From Tausonia pullulans (Eukaryota; Basidiomycota; Tremellomycetes; Cystofilobasidiales; Mrakiaceae): a stretch of 64,000 nucleotides of DNA. Positions within the stretch are counted from its first letter, which is position 1; each line of letters starts with the position of its first letter. The notes beneath the pieces were generated by a model. The model was not told where the DNA came from. It saw nothing but the letters and a program-made list of their open reading frames with translations, and did not search any database. Below, one piece after another: positions 34,259 through 45,983 of this stretch. The stretch is taken from NCBI GenBank assembly GCA_951802195.1, contig OX637638.1:62001-126000 (forward strand), written 5' to 3'. The position numbers were made by a program, and so were the translations under genes.

Positions 34259-34339
34259 AATGGTGTGGTGAAGTGGCTATCATTGGTGCTTGCCATTGGC
34301 AACATGCACTAGGCCCGGGTTCAATTCCCGGCACCATTA
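34259..34339 (+). tRNA. tRNA-Gly(GCC) with a 9-nt intron
   Basis: Cloverleaf read by hand. The acceptor stem AATGGTG pairs with CACCATT at 34332-34338, followed by discriminator A. The D stem is GTGA/TCAT and the T arm is CCGGG-TTCAATT-CCCGG. The anticodon stem is GGTGC/GCACT. The anticodon loop reads TT-GCC-A then T, interrupted after position 37 by TTGGCAACA, which can pair with the anticodon as tRNA introns do. A TTTT tract follows at 34341. The T arm and TTGCCA loop resemble fungal tRNA-Gly(GCC). The acceptor stem starting A-U is unusual for glycine, so a diverged copy or pseudogene is possible. Confidence 0.72.
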
Positions 34340-34340
34340 G

Positions 34341-34344
34341 TTTT
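34341..34344 (+). terminator. RNA polymerase III T-run terminator
   Basis: TTTT begins two bases after the last base of the tRNA, the usual short Pol III stop signal. Confidence 0.6.
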
Positions 34345-34712
34345 ACTGACTTACACATCATCGTCTCCGCGAGCGGCTGCTGCTCTAGTGATACTGCATA
34401 CAAGTTCCACCTTTTCCATCAACAGTGAGGCACATGTCAAGAGTGCAGTCAGGAGGGCTAGGTGGGGAACCGCAGCCCTGCCCATCGCGTATGCGCGCGC
34501 CTCGTTCACGTTGCATCTCATGGTCCGGAGCTCTCCCACAACGTACCCCAAACCGAGCACTGTTCCGTCCTCCGTTCGAGATACCCGCAGGAGACAGACG
34601 CCAGGCAAGCATGCTTCTCTGTCGTCAAGTGACAAGCCGCCAGCCGAGACGCTAAGAAGTCGCGAGGCCAACACTTATGTTCGTCCTCCCTTCGCGTTCA
34701 ACCACCACTATC
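34345..34712. promoter_or_regulatory. Promoter region of EDC4
   Basis: Spacer between the tRNA gene and the EDC4 start at 34713. A pyrimidine-rich stretch ends just before the start codon. No gene seen. Confidence 0.45.
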
Positions 34713-37700
34713 ATGTCGTCCGACCGCCCACCGGGTACGAGCGACCACCTCTCCTCACTCCTCTCCCAGTTACAAGGAGCTTCACCCCAGAAGCGACAGC
34801 AACCGGCTCTCGCGACTCCTCCGGCTCCATCGCAGATCGACGCCCTCTTTCGGACGCTCTCCCCGTCCGCCAGCGCGGCATCCCCAACGTCGCCCCCCGA
34901 CCAGGGCCGTCGCCAGGGCCTTCTCGATATTTTCAACACAAGCAGCCCCTCTTTTGGTGTCGCCCTCTCGCCGCCCCTGCCCCAGGGCCAGCCTGCAAAG
35001 GAAATCAGCGCCGTTGCTCCCGGCGAGTCGCTGCACGCGAGATCGCCTGTCTCGTCCACATCGGCCACCGGCGGAGCAGGAGACGCAAATGCCCTGCTTG
35101 AGATGCTGAGGAATGGGTGAGTCTCCAGGATTGGGCTGCTTAACTTGGGCGAGGAAGGCAAGGAAGTTTACTGACCCTTCGCTGCTCTTGCTCTTGCATT
35201 CGGCCTGTCGTTCCTCCAGCGGTCCGCGTTCCCCTCCTGTCGCCTCGCCAGGCTCGGGCCAGCTTCCATCCTTTGCGCGGACCTCTTCGGCCAGCGGGAA
35301 CTCGCTCTTTGGCATGCTTAACAGAGCTGGGTATGTCGTCCCTTCGCTTCCTTCGCGCCCGTCGCGTCGTCGACTGGATGACGCGGTCAGCTTCTCGCAC
35401 ATCCTGTCGTTGGCGGCGGACCTCCAGTCGCGCGTGTCTCCATCGTGAACAAGCCAGTAAAGTTGAGCCTGACCTTGGGCTTTCTTCCCAGGTCCCCGGC
35501 GACCACGTCCGCCTGGGCTGGCGCAGCTGTCCCGACTTCACCGGCAGTGCCGCTGCCTACTCGCAACGCCGAGGACACTCTGGTGATGCTGGCGGACAGG
35601 TGAGTAAGATGAGAGTCTTGTTCAGGGTACAAGGACCCACTCTGACGCCTGCTATCGATTTCGATAGGTCGAAGGCCTTTGACGAGCCCGCAGAGGCTCA
35701 TCCTGCCGTCCCCCCGAAGGCGTCGCAGGATTCCTCGGTATCGCTGCCCGATGCTGTTCAGCCTCCTCTTACAGCGGACCCAGAGCCTGCGTCCGAGAAG
35801 GCGACTACTTTCAATTCCCCTCTTGCTGCTGCCCCGGTCCCTGCGCCCACGATGTTCCACTTCGTCTCTCCTTTTGACGCTTTTGGCCCGACCCCGAAGC
35901 GCTCTCGGTCAGCTGCTCCTCCCTCGCCCCAGGTCGTGGATCAGCAGCAGCCTACTCCGATTGCTCGATCGGCGTCCTCATCGAAACTCTTCTCTCCGGA
36001 CGCACCGGTGCCCTCACCTCTCGCTCAAGAGATATCAGCGCGAGCTCCCGTCTCCTCCTCGGTCGCAGCACCTCAGCCCGCCATCCAAATCCCAGAATCG
36101 ATGCCCGAGGCTGTCAGGATCCCCCCTCCAGAGCTCGCCCGGAGCGGGAGCGTCAATTCCAACTCAGCGATCGCTTCCCCGGATCTACCCTCTTACAAAG
36201 GACGGAGCGACAGCTTCACTTCGACCCGGCTTGGCCACACGCGGAGTGCCAGCGGCAATCTGAGAGTTTCCAAAGGCGACATTGTCATTGGCGGGACGCT
36301 GCGGCCGAGAAAGCTCGAGGAGGAGGAGAAGAAGCGCAACAAGGGCGTTTCGCACGCCGGGTGAGTCGTCTTGACCTGTTCTTCAGTGGGAGTACACCGC
36401 TCACTTCCCGAGGGCTCCTTCATTCTTAGCCCCTTGCCTCCCAAGGCCATCACGTCCCCAGACACCGTTGTGGATCTCTCACTCGCCAATCTCGACTCGT
36501 TCGTCCAAGACTCGCTCCAGACGAGGCCCATTACGATCGTCAAGACGGATCTCATCTACACGCCCGGCCGGACCGTCGGGGGAACACAGTTCATCTCTTA
36601 CGCGATGAATAAGGGTCGCCTTCGCGTCCTTGACGAGTCAAGCACAGGCCGGATGCTGCTCAAGCTCCCGGCCGAGTGGTACCCCCGAGACGCCTCGGTC
36701 GCCGATCTCGCTATCCACGGAGACCGCATCGCTGCTGTCACGACTGACGGCGGGGTTATCGTTTGGCAGCTCTCGCCCGGCTGGGCCCAAGACGAGACCA
36801 AGTGAGGATGACAGGCGCTCGTTATCCGTAGAGTCAACGACCAAAGTCCCTGATCCACCTTGCTATCTACCAGATGTCGCATCGTGTTTGCCGTTGCTCC
36901 CGCCTCGGACGAGACTTCGGCCCTCCGACTCGTCAAATGGCATGCAAACGGCGCCAAGCTCTGCATCATGTCGGCTCGCAACGTCTTCATTTTGAACTTT
37001 GAGCCCATCTCCACTGCCTGGATTCAGCAGACGTCGGCGTCGGCCCTGTCTCAGTCAACGTTGGTCAGCGCACACCCCGACGTCGATGTCTTTGACGCGC
37101 CCGATGGATCCGACGACGCAGCACAAAAACTCATCGCTTGCTTCTCGGTCCTCGAGCTCGGCGATGGCGTTATCAAGATCATAATCGTGGGACCATCTGG
37201 GGCGTACTCCGTGGCTTGCATCTCGGCCCAAAAACAAATCGAATCCTTCGACGGTCGCTTTAGCCTCCCAGGCCCGGTTTCGTCGGTCGAGCTCCTCGAT
37301 GCTGAGACGTTCCTCGTTAGCTGTAATCAAGACACGGCCCTCTACCTCTTTTCGACGCTTCACTCGACGGCACAGCCCGTGCGAAAGGGCTCGTTCGTTC
37401 TCAAAGCCCCGGAGGATGTCAGCATGTTCGGCAAGCTCGCGTGGGATGCTGAGAGGCGCATTATCTGGTCAGCCTGCCCTCTCGAACGAGGGTCAATTTC
37501 ACGTGGAACAACACTGACCGGATTACAATTTTTCCCTTCTTTAGGCTCGCCAACTCTGCGCGGTCGTCTCTTTTCGTCATCCGCGTCACGCCAGAGGGCC
37601 AGGGGCCCGCGTTCGAGCGCTTCGCCGAATTCTCCACTCAGCCGCTCACTTCGTTCTGTCTCACCACGGCGAGCTCTGCGAACGGCAACGACTTTGAGGC

Positions 37701-40012
37701 CCTCACGGTCGCGCCTCACGGAGTTGACCAGATATTCATCCCTGGCGGTGGACTGGATTTCTTCCTGGCGCCTATCGTCGTCAAGAAGGAGTCCAAGGAG
37801 GATGAAGAGGCCGTCCCGCTGGCTGGTGCGGTCAAGCAGGAAGAGACCGAGGTCTCTGTTCCTCCACCCGTCATTTCTGCCGTGGTTCCCGCCGAGGATA
37901 TGGCCGCCGACATTAAGCCCGAGATTTTGGCAAACGGAGCAGCGACGGTCGTACCCGCCGCCCCTTCGACCAAGCTGTCACGCAAGAAGAGGGCTGCTGC
38001 TGCCGCCGTCACCCTCTCAGCCAGTGCCTCGTCTGATGCTGGTCCTGTCGAGCCGCCCTCTGTCCCGGTCAATATCCCCGCTGCGGATGAGCCCGCAAGC
38101 GGCAAGGGCTTCGAGGCTCTAAATGGAGATGTATCGAAGGAGGTCAAAAAGGTCAGTCTCTCGGAAATCAGACGTAAGCATCTGGAGGCTCACTTCCCTT
38201 GCTGTTCTTCCAGGTCGAGGAAAACATTTGCTCCAAGATGCAGGCCCTCATTGAGAAGCAGAGTGCGTTTGTTTTTGTGCGCTGGTTCTAGCACTTTCCT
38301 CTGACTTTCGCACTCAGGCATCCGGCTTGAGGCCAACGACCTCAAACGCCAGGAGAAGGTGCTTAAGCTGCTCTCGAGCGAGCTCAAGACCAACACGACG
38401 AGCGTTGTCACTAATTCCGTCAAGGCCGAGATTAGGAATACGTCAGTCTCCGGTTCCTCTTGACTCTTTCACGAACGACGGCTTCATGTGTTGCTGACGG
38501 TACGACCGATTGAAAGCGTCTTGCCCGCCATCCGCGAGGTCACCAAGACCGAGATTGCCAGTATTGTTCAGCTCCAGATCTCTAAGGGCCTCGAGACCTC
38601 CCTCGCCGAGGTGAGTAACTTTTTGTCTCGTCTGCTCACCTCCGCTGTCCTGTGATCCTGGCTGACGAGGATGCGCGCCTTGACAGACTCTGCCTGCGGA
38701 ACTCGAGCGCCACCTCAACTCGCGCGCATTCGCAAGCGTCGTCTTCCCTCACATCGACAAGTCAATCAAGGATCTCATCCACAAGACGCTCGTCCCAGCC
38801 TACAACGCAGCCACGACCGAGATCTACGAGGCGCTCTCGCGTGAGATCCGAGCCGACATGGTCGAGTGAGTCAAGAGATCGCTGGCGTCCAGAACTATTG
38901 ACTGATCGTATTTTTCACTCCAGCATTCGCAAGGAGGTCGTTATGGAGCAGAGCAACGCCCTGATTGAGACGAACGCCCTCGTGACCAATATGTCCAAGA
39001 CGGTCCTCACGCTGGCATCGCAGGTCGTCGAGCTCCAGAACCTCGTCACCTCGCTCAAGGAGCAGGTCGCTGAGTCGGCTGCTCGGCAGCCACCGCCAGA
39101 GAGGCAGCCAAAGGCCCTCTCCCCGGCGGTTGTACCAAGCTCGACAATGACTGCCACCTCATCGGCATCCTCACACCGGCCTGGCAGCTCAATCCTCCAA
39201 CCTGCCTACGCTGCATACCCCCAGCCGCCCTCGCAGCCGGTGCCACCCCTTCCCCAGCCGATGGCCTTTCCTCCTCCTTCGACAGCGCCTCAACAGGCTC
39301 CTCCCTCCCTGCCAGGACACTCGCACCCCTCCTCTCAGCACACCCTCCACCATGCTCCCCCCATCATCATCCCTAGCCAGCAGAAGCAAAACCACCCGTT
39401 GTCGCCTTCTACTCAACCTCAGCTGGGTATGAGCCAGCAGGATGCGGCGAAGGACGCTGAGGACACGTGGACGGAGGCTTTCATGAGTCGCGACCCGGAC
39501 GCACTCGGCAAGCTCCTCTCTCGACTCTCGCCAAGCGTGCTCGACCGAGTCCTTCCCGACGCCCCACAGGGAAGCCTCCTGAGCCAGGCGGTCATCTTGA
39601 CGACGATCCATAAGGTGTGTCTATTTGCGAAGCTGGATTGCAGGGGTGCTGACGTCGACCGTTCCTGCAGTTCTCCGACTTCCTCTCGCGGACACCTCTT
39701 CAGTCAAATCTCTTCCCACCTGCGCTTGTCATCGTCCAGCGGGCATGCAGGCTCCTTGACTCTCGGGTACGTCAGCTTCTCCTTGCGCCACCAAGCGCGA
39801 CCGAACTGACTGGTTCTCTTGCGTCTGACTTCCAGGATCCCACCATCGTCCCTTATGCCTCGCGCGTCATTGAACAGACGCTCCCTGTCCTGGCCAAGGT
39901 GGAGAGCAGCATCCTCCGCTCGGCAGGCTCCGGTGGCATCGGCGAGAGAGAGCGGGAGCAGGTCGTCGGTCGGCTCAGGGCCGCTGGGGCGACGCTGGCA
40001 GCGAAGCGATAA
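34713..40012 (+). CDS. EDC4: EDC4/Ge-1-type decapping scaffold
   Basis: Large cytoplasmic P-body protein that in other eukaryotes (EDC4, Hedls, plant Varicose, S. pombe Pdc1) links the decapping enzyme Dcp2 to its activators. The N-terminal third (34713-36360) is Ser/Pro-rich and disordered. A WD40-like region runs from about 36430 to 37750, including VADLAIHGDRIAAVTTDGGV and LRLVKWHANGAKLCIMSARN. A low-complexity Ala/Pro stretch and a coiled-coil region (about 38140-39070) follow. The C-terminal Ge-1 module shows WTEAFMSRDPDALGKLLSRL and SLLSQAVILTTIHK, then DPTIVPYASRVIEQTLPVL near the end. More than ten introns. The stop is TAA at 40010-40012. Domain order matches the family. Confidence 0.85.
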
Positions 40013-41077
40013 ATCGGCGGGTGGACGGCGGGCGGTTTGATGGTGTCTGTTCTTGATCTATGCATTGTCTAATCTTTCATCACAGATGAATCAGGGTGAC
40101 TTGCAGCGCGCGGCTCTTCATCGCATGGCAACCTCGCAGACACGGAGAGCGAAAACTGAAAGAATAACAAAAACCAATACTATCAATGCGATGTCATACG
40201 CGAAACGTTCTGGGAAGGACGTTCAGACGGGATCGCAATTTGTGAGCAGGAAAGGAGAAGCGAAAGTCAGCCTTGCCGATCGCTCGCCGGAACAACCAAC
40301 GTCTTTCGAGCTGCATCATCGAACCCCTTTAAGTCATGTGCGAGGGGAGCAATGTTCGCTGATCCTGGAAGGAAGGAGACAAAGTTGGATGAAAGCGTGC
40401 TTCAGGAGACGTTTAAGCGTTCAGAGACTGTATAAGGACGAGGAGAGCAGGCGGGAGCGTCTCGACTGCGAGAATGGAAAGTTGACATGGTGAACGGCTT
40501 ACGACGTGAAGCAGGAGAGGAAACAGACAGCTGCAAAAAGCGCTGGAACATAAGAATCTGGAGCAAAATTCAGGAGAGAGGACTCGGCCAGCACCTTGGA
40601 ACGGCTGCAAAGCGGGACTGGCGATGCTGGACGAGCGACTACGGCTGCCTGTTGAGACGAGACTGGCTTGAGAAGGTAATCATCGTCTTTTGCGGTGATC
40701 GAAGGTGATTTTACGTGGATCGGTAGACGACAGCGTACCGATAGATACCTCCTGTCTCTCAGAAACAGTCACAGCCAGTCCGCTCGAGAATGATGATAAA
40801 TGGGCCGGAAGATAAACGGAAGGCTCGCCGCTCGAAAGGCGCGGTTGCAGAGGAGAAGGTTCTCAGCACGGCCTAGGAGGGCCGGCAAGGACCGACTACG
40901 GGGTCGAAAGGGTTAAGATTCGAAGACGTATGCGAGGATGAGGCTAAGAACCTCGATGGGGAGATGTAATATGAGTATGGTGGTGGTTGTGAGGTGGCTC
41001 GCGGGAAGCTCGCCTCCACTTGTGGCCTCTTGCACGCGTCGCCCAACACGCGCCAGGCTAACCACTACCTCTACGCC
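40013..41077. other. Intergenic region EDC4 / DUS1
   Basis: About 1.06 kb, moderately AT-rich at first (40080-40200). Open frames are short and unrecognised. It contains the DUS1 promoter. Nothing else supported. Confidence 0.5.
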
Positions 41078-42459
41078 ATGACACGCAGCGCTCCCCTTCC
41101 CGCCGAAGTCCTCCAGATGGTGCAAGCCCCGATGGTAAGTATTCTGTTGCGAGCCTTCAGACCCTCTCTCATATATCTGACGAATGCGAGCAGGTCGGGA
41201 CATCGGACCTGCCCTTCCGCCTTCTCTGCGCTCGCTGGGGGGCGACTCTCACCTGTGCGTCCCTTCTCTCCGGCAGTGGACAAAAGAAGAGCTTTCTTGC
41301 CTGAAACGCAACCAGAAGACACCCAAATGCTCCATTCGGCCCAGCTGCTGAACGACCGGGACTTCCAGGAGGAGATTCTCCGCGACCTCCAGTTTGGGCG
41401 AAACCTCGGCGTGGACAATACGCCCAAAGTGGTCGCCCAGCTTGCAGGAAACAACCCATTAGAGGTTCGGGAGGCAGGGCGTGTCGTCGCTGGTCCGTCA
41501 CTTATCTGCCGCTTGTGAAGAAGAGAAGGGAGAGGACTGACGCATGGTTTTCCCGCCACGAACATTAGGTCTCGTTGATGCTGTCGAGCTCAACTTAGGA
41601 TGTCCCCAACAGCGAGCAAAGGACGGCCATTACGGAGGATATCTCGTATCTTCGAAGGCTGATTTGCCTCTGGTCTCTTCCATCTGTCTGTCTTTCGATC
41701 TGTGTTCGCCAGTGCCTGTCTCCTCCGCCTGACCTCTCTCTATCTGTCTATTTGCGGCCAACTCCTCCAGTTTCCTCTCTCCGCACTCTCCCTGTTCCAG
41801 TCCACGCCAAGATCCGCCTACCACCCCCATCAGTCGGCTCCATCTCCGCCTACGCCCTCCCGCTCGTCCAAAGTGGTGCTTCTGTCGTGACCCTTCACGC
41901 CCGGCCCGTTGGGGCACCTCAACGACGACGAGCGACAAAGGGTCTCTGCACCCCGTCCGTCGGGGAGCTCAAGCGCATACTTATCGCCGAGGGCTGGCCC
42001 GAGATAGGCGTCGTCGGCAACGGAGGCGTCCGATCATGGGAAGACGTGGGGAGACTCACGCACGAGGAGGGCGTCGAGGGCTGGATGGTCGGCGAGGAGC
42101 TTGCTGGAAACCCGAGATTTTTCTCCAGCGATCAGGGCGGGACAAATCCCATGAACATCATGGAGGAGTACTTAGATCTGGTCGATCTGTACCCAGGCTG
42201 CGTACCACTTTCGAACGTCCGGCGACATCTCAAGGACTTTGTGGAGCGCGACTATTCTTGGTAAGTCGACGACGGCCTCGCCTCGGTGCTTGACCTGACT
42301 GAAGTGCTCACACCGAAGGATGTTCCTCCCAGTTCCCACACACGCTACTACAAGCCCTTCCTGCGCAATCTCGCCGAGGCGACGACCATCCACGACATCC
42401 GCGCTATCGCTATGGACGAGACGCTCCACGATGTCTGGGGTCCACAATACGCTGAATGA
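41078..42459 (+). CDS. DUS1: tRNA-dihydrouridine synthase, DUS1 type
   Basis: FMN-dependent reductase that makes dihydrouridine at positions 16/17 of tRNA. Exon 1 (41078-41134) encodes LQMVQAPM; exon 2 continues VGTSDLPFRLLCARWGATLT, the family's FMN-binding start. Further motifs are VVAQLAGNNP, then DAVELNLGCPQQRAKDGHYG, which is diagnostic for DUS1. PLVSSI follows, spliced to SSLRTLPVPVHAKIRLP, then GASVVTLHAR and GVVGNGGVRSWEDV (phosphate-binding region). The end reads LHDVWGPQYAE. The segment LVSSKA between GGY and DLPLVSSI departs from the usual acidic residues there, so that local exon edge may be misread. The 5' end could extend if an upstream exon exists, but the methionine at 41078 is well placed. 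Confidence 0.88.
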
Positions 42460-42595
42460 TCGAAATATGTTTTCCAAATGCAAATGAAGAGGTAATTGTG
42501 ACTGGAGCACATGCATATGCTTTACTACAAAATAGGAAGGAGTAGATCGTGAGAAGAGAAGTCATTACTAAAGTCCAAATATCGATAACTGCGCC

Positions 42596-44222
42596 TCAGT
42601 CCTTGAAACCGCGCTCGGCTACACGTCCCGAGTCGTTGGAGAGTTCCGGGAGGGCGACGCCAAGGTCCTTAGCCCGCTCCTCGGCCCAAGACTTGGCCGG
42701 CTTGCCGAACTTGGCCTCGTACTCAGCGACTGAGAGAGGCTTCTCTCCCTGCGGAGTGACACGCTGGAAAAGTGAAGATGAGGCGGCGTCAGAAGGAGAG
42801 CTGCAGAGCTACACCACATCGAGTAGCGATGACACTCACAACTCCATGGCGAAGGGCAGGGTAGAAGTCGAAGAGGGCTGAGTGAGTGACAATCCGGTTG
42901 TCCCAGAGGACGAGCGTGCCAGGCTGCCAACGAGCGCGAACTTGGAAGTCGGCGGAGGCGGCGAAGCCACGGAAGAGAAGAGCAAGGACAGCATCACTCT
43001 CGGCCTTGGGGATGCCGACGATCCGCCTTGTGAAGCCTGCGTCAACAAAGATCGACTTGAGACCGGTGACCGGGTGGACCCTGACCACGGGGTGGACGGT
43101 CTCCTGAAAAAGGGTGTCCGAGGAGGGGAAAGATGAGCTACCAACAAAAAACGCTTGAGATGCGAGGAAGAGAGCGAGACGCACGACGGGGGCACGGCGG
43201 ACGTGGTTGCCAGCAGCCTTGGAACCGTTGGCCTGAGCGACACCGGAATGAACGGCCGAGAGCGACTCAAGGTAGAGCTGGAAGGGGCGGGAGAAGGACG
43301 AGTAGAGAGCGTAGCCGGAGGAGAAGATAGTGTCGCCGCCGACTTCGGGCTGGGCGACGAGGTAGAGAGAAGTGAGACCAGGGGGCTGGAGCTCGTAGGT
43401 AACGTCGCTGTGGTAGAGCTCCTCCTTGGCGAAGGCTGTCGTGTCGATGACGCTCCGGTGGTCGGCGTAAACCAGGTGGACATCTGCACGAAGGGTGAAT
43501 GAGCAGAAGCATCAGCAGCCGCCCCATGCTCAAATGAGTACAGCTCATGGACGAACCATCGAGATCGCCTCGCCTGGGCACAGCGGTCGTCGCGTGCTTG
43601 TGAAGTGGACCGAAGTACGCCCCAAACTTCTTCTGGTCGTCGATATTGAGGTCGTGTTGGTCGCGAAGGACAATCACTCCAACCTGAGCTCCAAGGAGAG
43701 CGCTGAAAATACGAAACCAGGGTCATGAGGAACTGCGAAACAACACCAAGGTAGCATCACACAATACTTACAGATCGTCCTTCTCGGCGTCCGTCAGCTG
43801 CTTGATGTCGAGACCCTCGATCTCGACACCGAGAGCAGGGGTGATCCATCGCCAGCTTTTGGCCTTCTCGAGAACAGTGTTGCCCCGGTTCCCCTTGGTG
43901 CCGAGCTGGAACGAGGGCGCCTGAAGGCCGCGGTCCGAGATATCAAAAGGTTCGAGGGGGGGCCAGTCGACCTCAGGGAAGGTAGGCTTGAGGTCGTTGT
44001 ATGGGTATGAGGGATCATCGTTCTCAGAGCTTTTGAGGTTAAGCGTGGCTGACACTGATCGAAGCAGCGCACCCGCAGTCAGCACTGTCAACAAATAACG
44101 TACTTAAAGGCAAATGAGCACTCACAAGGATCGTAGAGAACCTTCTTCTTCAAACCAGCGAGGTCTACAGCGGCAGTTGCGGACGTGAGGTCCGCAACGT
44201 CGGCGGTCGCGATGGGAGCCAT
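42596..44222 (-). CDS. TauD/TfdA-family 2-oxoglutarate dioxygenase (JLP1-like)
   Basis: Non-heme iron, 2-oxoglutarate-dependent oxygenase; yeast JLP1 in this family releases sulfite from sulfonates and sulfate esters. The start MAPIATADVADL lies at 44222. Family motifs: WRWITPALGVEIEGLDIKQL near the N-terminal core, then VGVIVLRDQ and FGAYFGPLHKH. The iron ligands H-x-D are in ELYHSDVTYE, the distal His in WDNRIVTHSALFDFYP, and the 2-oxoglutarate-binding Arg is probably the one in ALRHG just after. An intron of about 85 nt probably removes the segment between RRAPV and ETVHPVVRVHP (ending in TTTTTCAG). The C-terminus ends RGFKD. Substrate is not determined. It is convergent with DUS1, only 136 bp apart. 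Confidence 0.88.
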
Positions 44223-44495
44223 ATTGAGAGAGTACGTGAAGGAGAAAGTGGAGGTGGGAGTGGGGGCGGGGGTCTGAGGGAGAGGACTGAAGGTGATGGT
44301 GGATAGATGTATTTGACGACTGGAATTCGGAAAAAACAACGGCGTAGGCTGACGAGCAGAGAATGCACAACAGGGGACAGCTAACTCTCACGAAAGATGG
44401 CGCCTTTGAGCGTGCGCGCGGTGCTTTCGGCTGAGCCCGACTTGAGCTCCCCCCTGACCCGTTCAATCGCCATCCCAATGCACCGACGCTGACGG

Positions 44496-44519
44496 ATCGG
44501 TCGGTCGGTCGGTCGGTCG
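44496..44519. repeat. (CGGT)n tandem repeat
   Basis: Five to six uninterrupted TCGG/CGGT units, directly visible, about 280 bp upstream of the dioxygenase start. Confidence 0.9.
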
Positions 44520-44732
44520 TGCGAGCTCGCCATGTTTAGGAATCCGACAACGAGCACGAAATCGTCCGGCGCTCTGCTGCGAACATGGGACCGCGGCTGT
44601 ACGCGGGCTAAGTCCCAGGAAATAATGAGCGATGTCGCCACCGGCTGCAAACGCACGCAGCTAATCCAAGGACGGACTTCATTTCCATCTCAAGCCGGAA
44701 GCAATGATTCTGCAAATTTTCCATGGTTTCTC

Positions 44733-44752
44733 GCTCGAACCGCGGTTCGAGC
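44733..44752. promoter_or_regulatory. 20-bp perfect palindrome with CCGCGG core
   Basis: GCTCGAACCGCGGTTCGAGC equals its own reverse complement. The abutting CCG/CGG triplets recall sites bound by fungal Zn2Cys6 regulators, and it lies about 510 bp upstream of the dioxygenase. A regulatory role is inferred only. Confidence 0.4.
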
Positions 44753-45983
44753 TAAGATGGCGAATTGGTCAACTGGCGTGTTGGCTATGCACCTGTTAGC
44801 GAGCCATGTAACTTTCGTTGAGATCGTGTTCGTTCCTGTAGTTTGATTTCACGCGAGACTGTGTAGCCTTCAAGCAACAACCCTTGAGAGAAGATGAGGA
44901 GGACCGAGCGCTCGCAGCATGCGGGAGGTGCCGCTCCCAGATTACGCCCTCTGCCTCAGGCTGCTTTGTGGCCTGCTCGAGAGCCCGCCGCGGCTTTTTC
45001 ACCGGTCAAAGGGATTTCGTCAAGCTTGCACCTAGAGCAGGCCAGCTATCGCTCGTTACTGCTGCCACGTCTGTTCGAATGTGAGATCTTGTATACCACC
45101 CACTATTTGGTAAAGTAGAGACACTCCGAGCTGATTGTCAGACGCCGGGGAAGCGGGAAGCGAAATCATGCGCAAAGTCGATTTGAGAAGCCTGAGGGAA
45201 GGATGGGGTAGAGGGGAGGGACAGGCGAACGCCGCCTACGTCAGTCAGGGCTGAGAAGCCTCCGCGATTTGGAAGGAAGATCCGGCTCTGAGCTTTTGCA
45301 ACCTCGAGCTGTCCTGGATTTCTCGTCTGCGAGAGGGTGAAAACGAGGAAGTACGAGAGAAGATTCAAGTGCATGGTTACGAGGTCCACTCTCCGACATC
45401 TTGGTTATGAGTTGCAGTTCTCTGGAGAGAAGATGGATGCGAATCAGTCGTGCCGCAGTCTTCAAATGGCCCTCGGATGCAACGGCGGGGAAAGGAGGGA
45501 CGAGGAAAAAGATAGGCGTCATACTTTCACCTGGACTGTCTTGCGTTCTAGATGAATCTGGAACTAAAATACGAAGCGGGAGAGGGCGACGGCCTATATT
45601 ATGTATGGATGATCGATCGAGATAGTTCTCCCCGAGAGAGTTTCGCCGTCGTCTAGCCCGGGTGTCGAGGAGCGAGACCTGGCGGAAGAGGACCAAGAAC
45701 GAAGGTCTGTGAGAAGCCTCGCCCCTTTGCAGACGCACACGCACCATCATCCCGAGCCGAGCGAGGGCTTAAGGAAAGAGGAGATCGGGACCGCATGCGA
45801 TGACGAATCCACCCTTTCTAGGTAAGTCTCTGATGAGGTCCCAGGTAATGAAAGGGCTCAGGCTCAATGACACAAAGCTGAATCCGTGGCCGGCCCGACT
45901 TTTCCCTGCAACCATCACCATCGCATCCCATCCTCATTCAACAGAACAACCCCACAACCCCTAGCCCCTTCATCGTTCCTAAT

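Larger units (their letters stand above)
44223..45983. promoter_or_regulatory. Long divergent intergenic region with palindrome and TCGG repeat
   Basis: About 1.76 kb between the dioxygenase start and the His-rich protein start. It contains a (CGGT)n run near 44496-44519 and a 20-bp perfect palindrome at 44733-44752. Remaining open frames look like chance. It should carry the promoters of both genes. Confidence 0.55.

Noticed and set aside
34259-34403. Minus-strand open frame overlapping the tRNA
   Set aside because: It matches no protein family and is the complement of a clear cloverleaf.
44496-44519. TCGG array as a telomere or centromere signal
   Set aside because: Too short and surrounded by ordinary genes; unit does not match known fungal telomere repeats.
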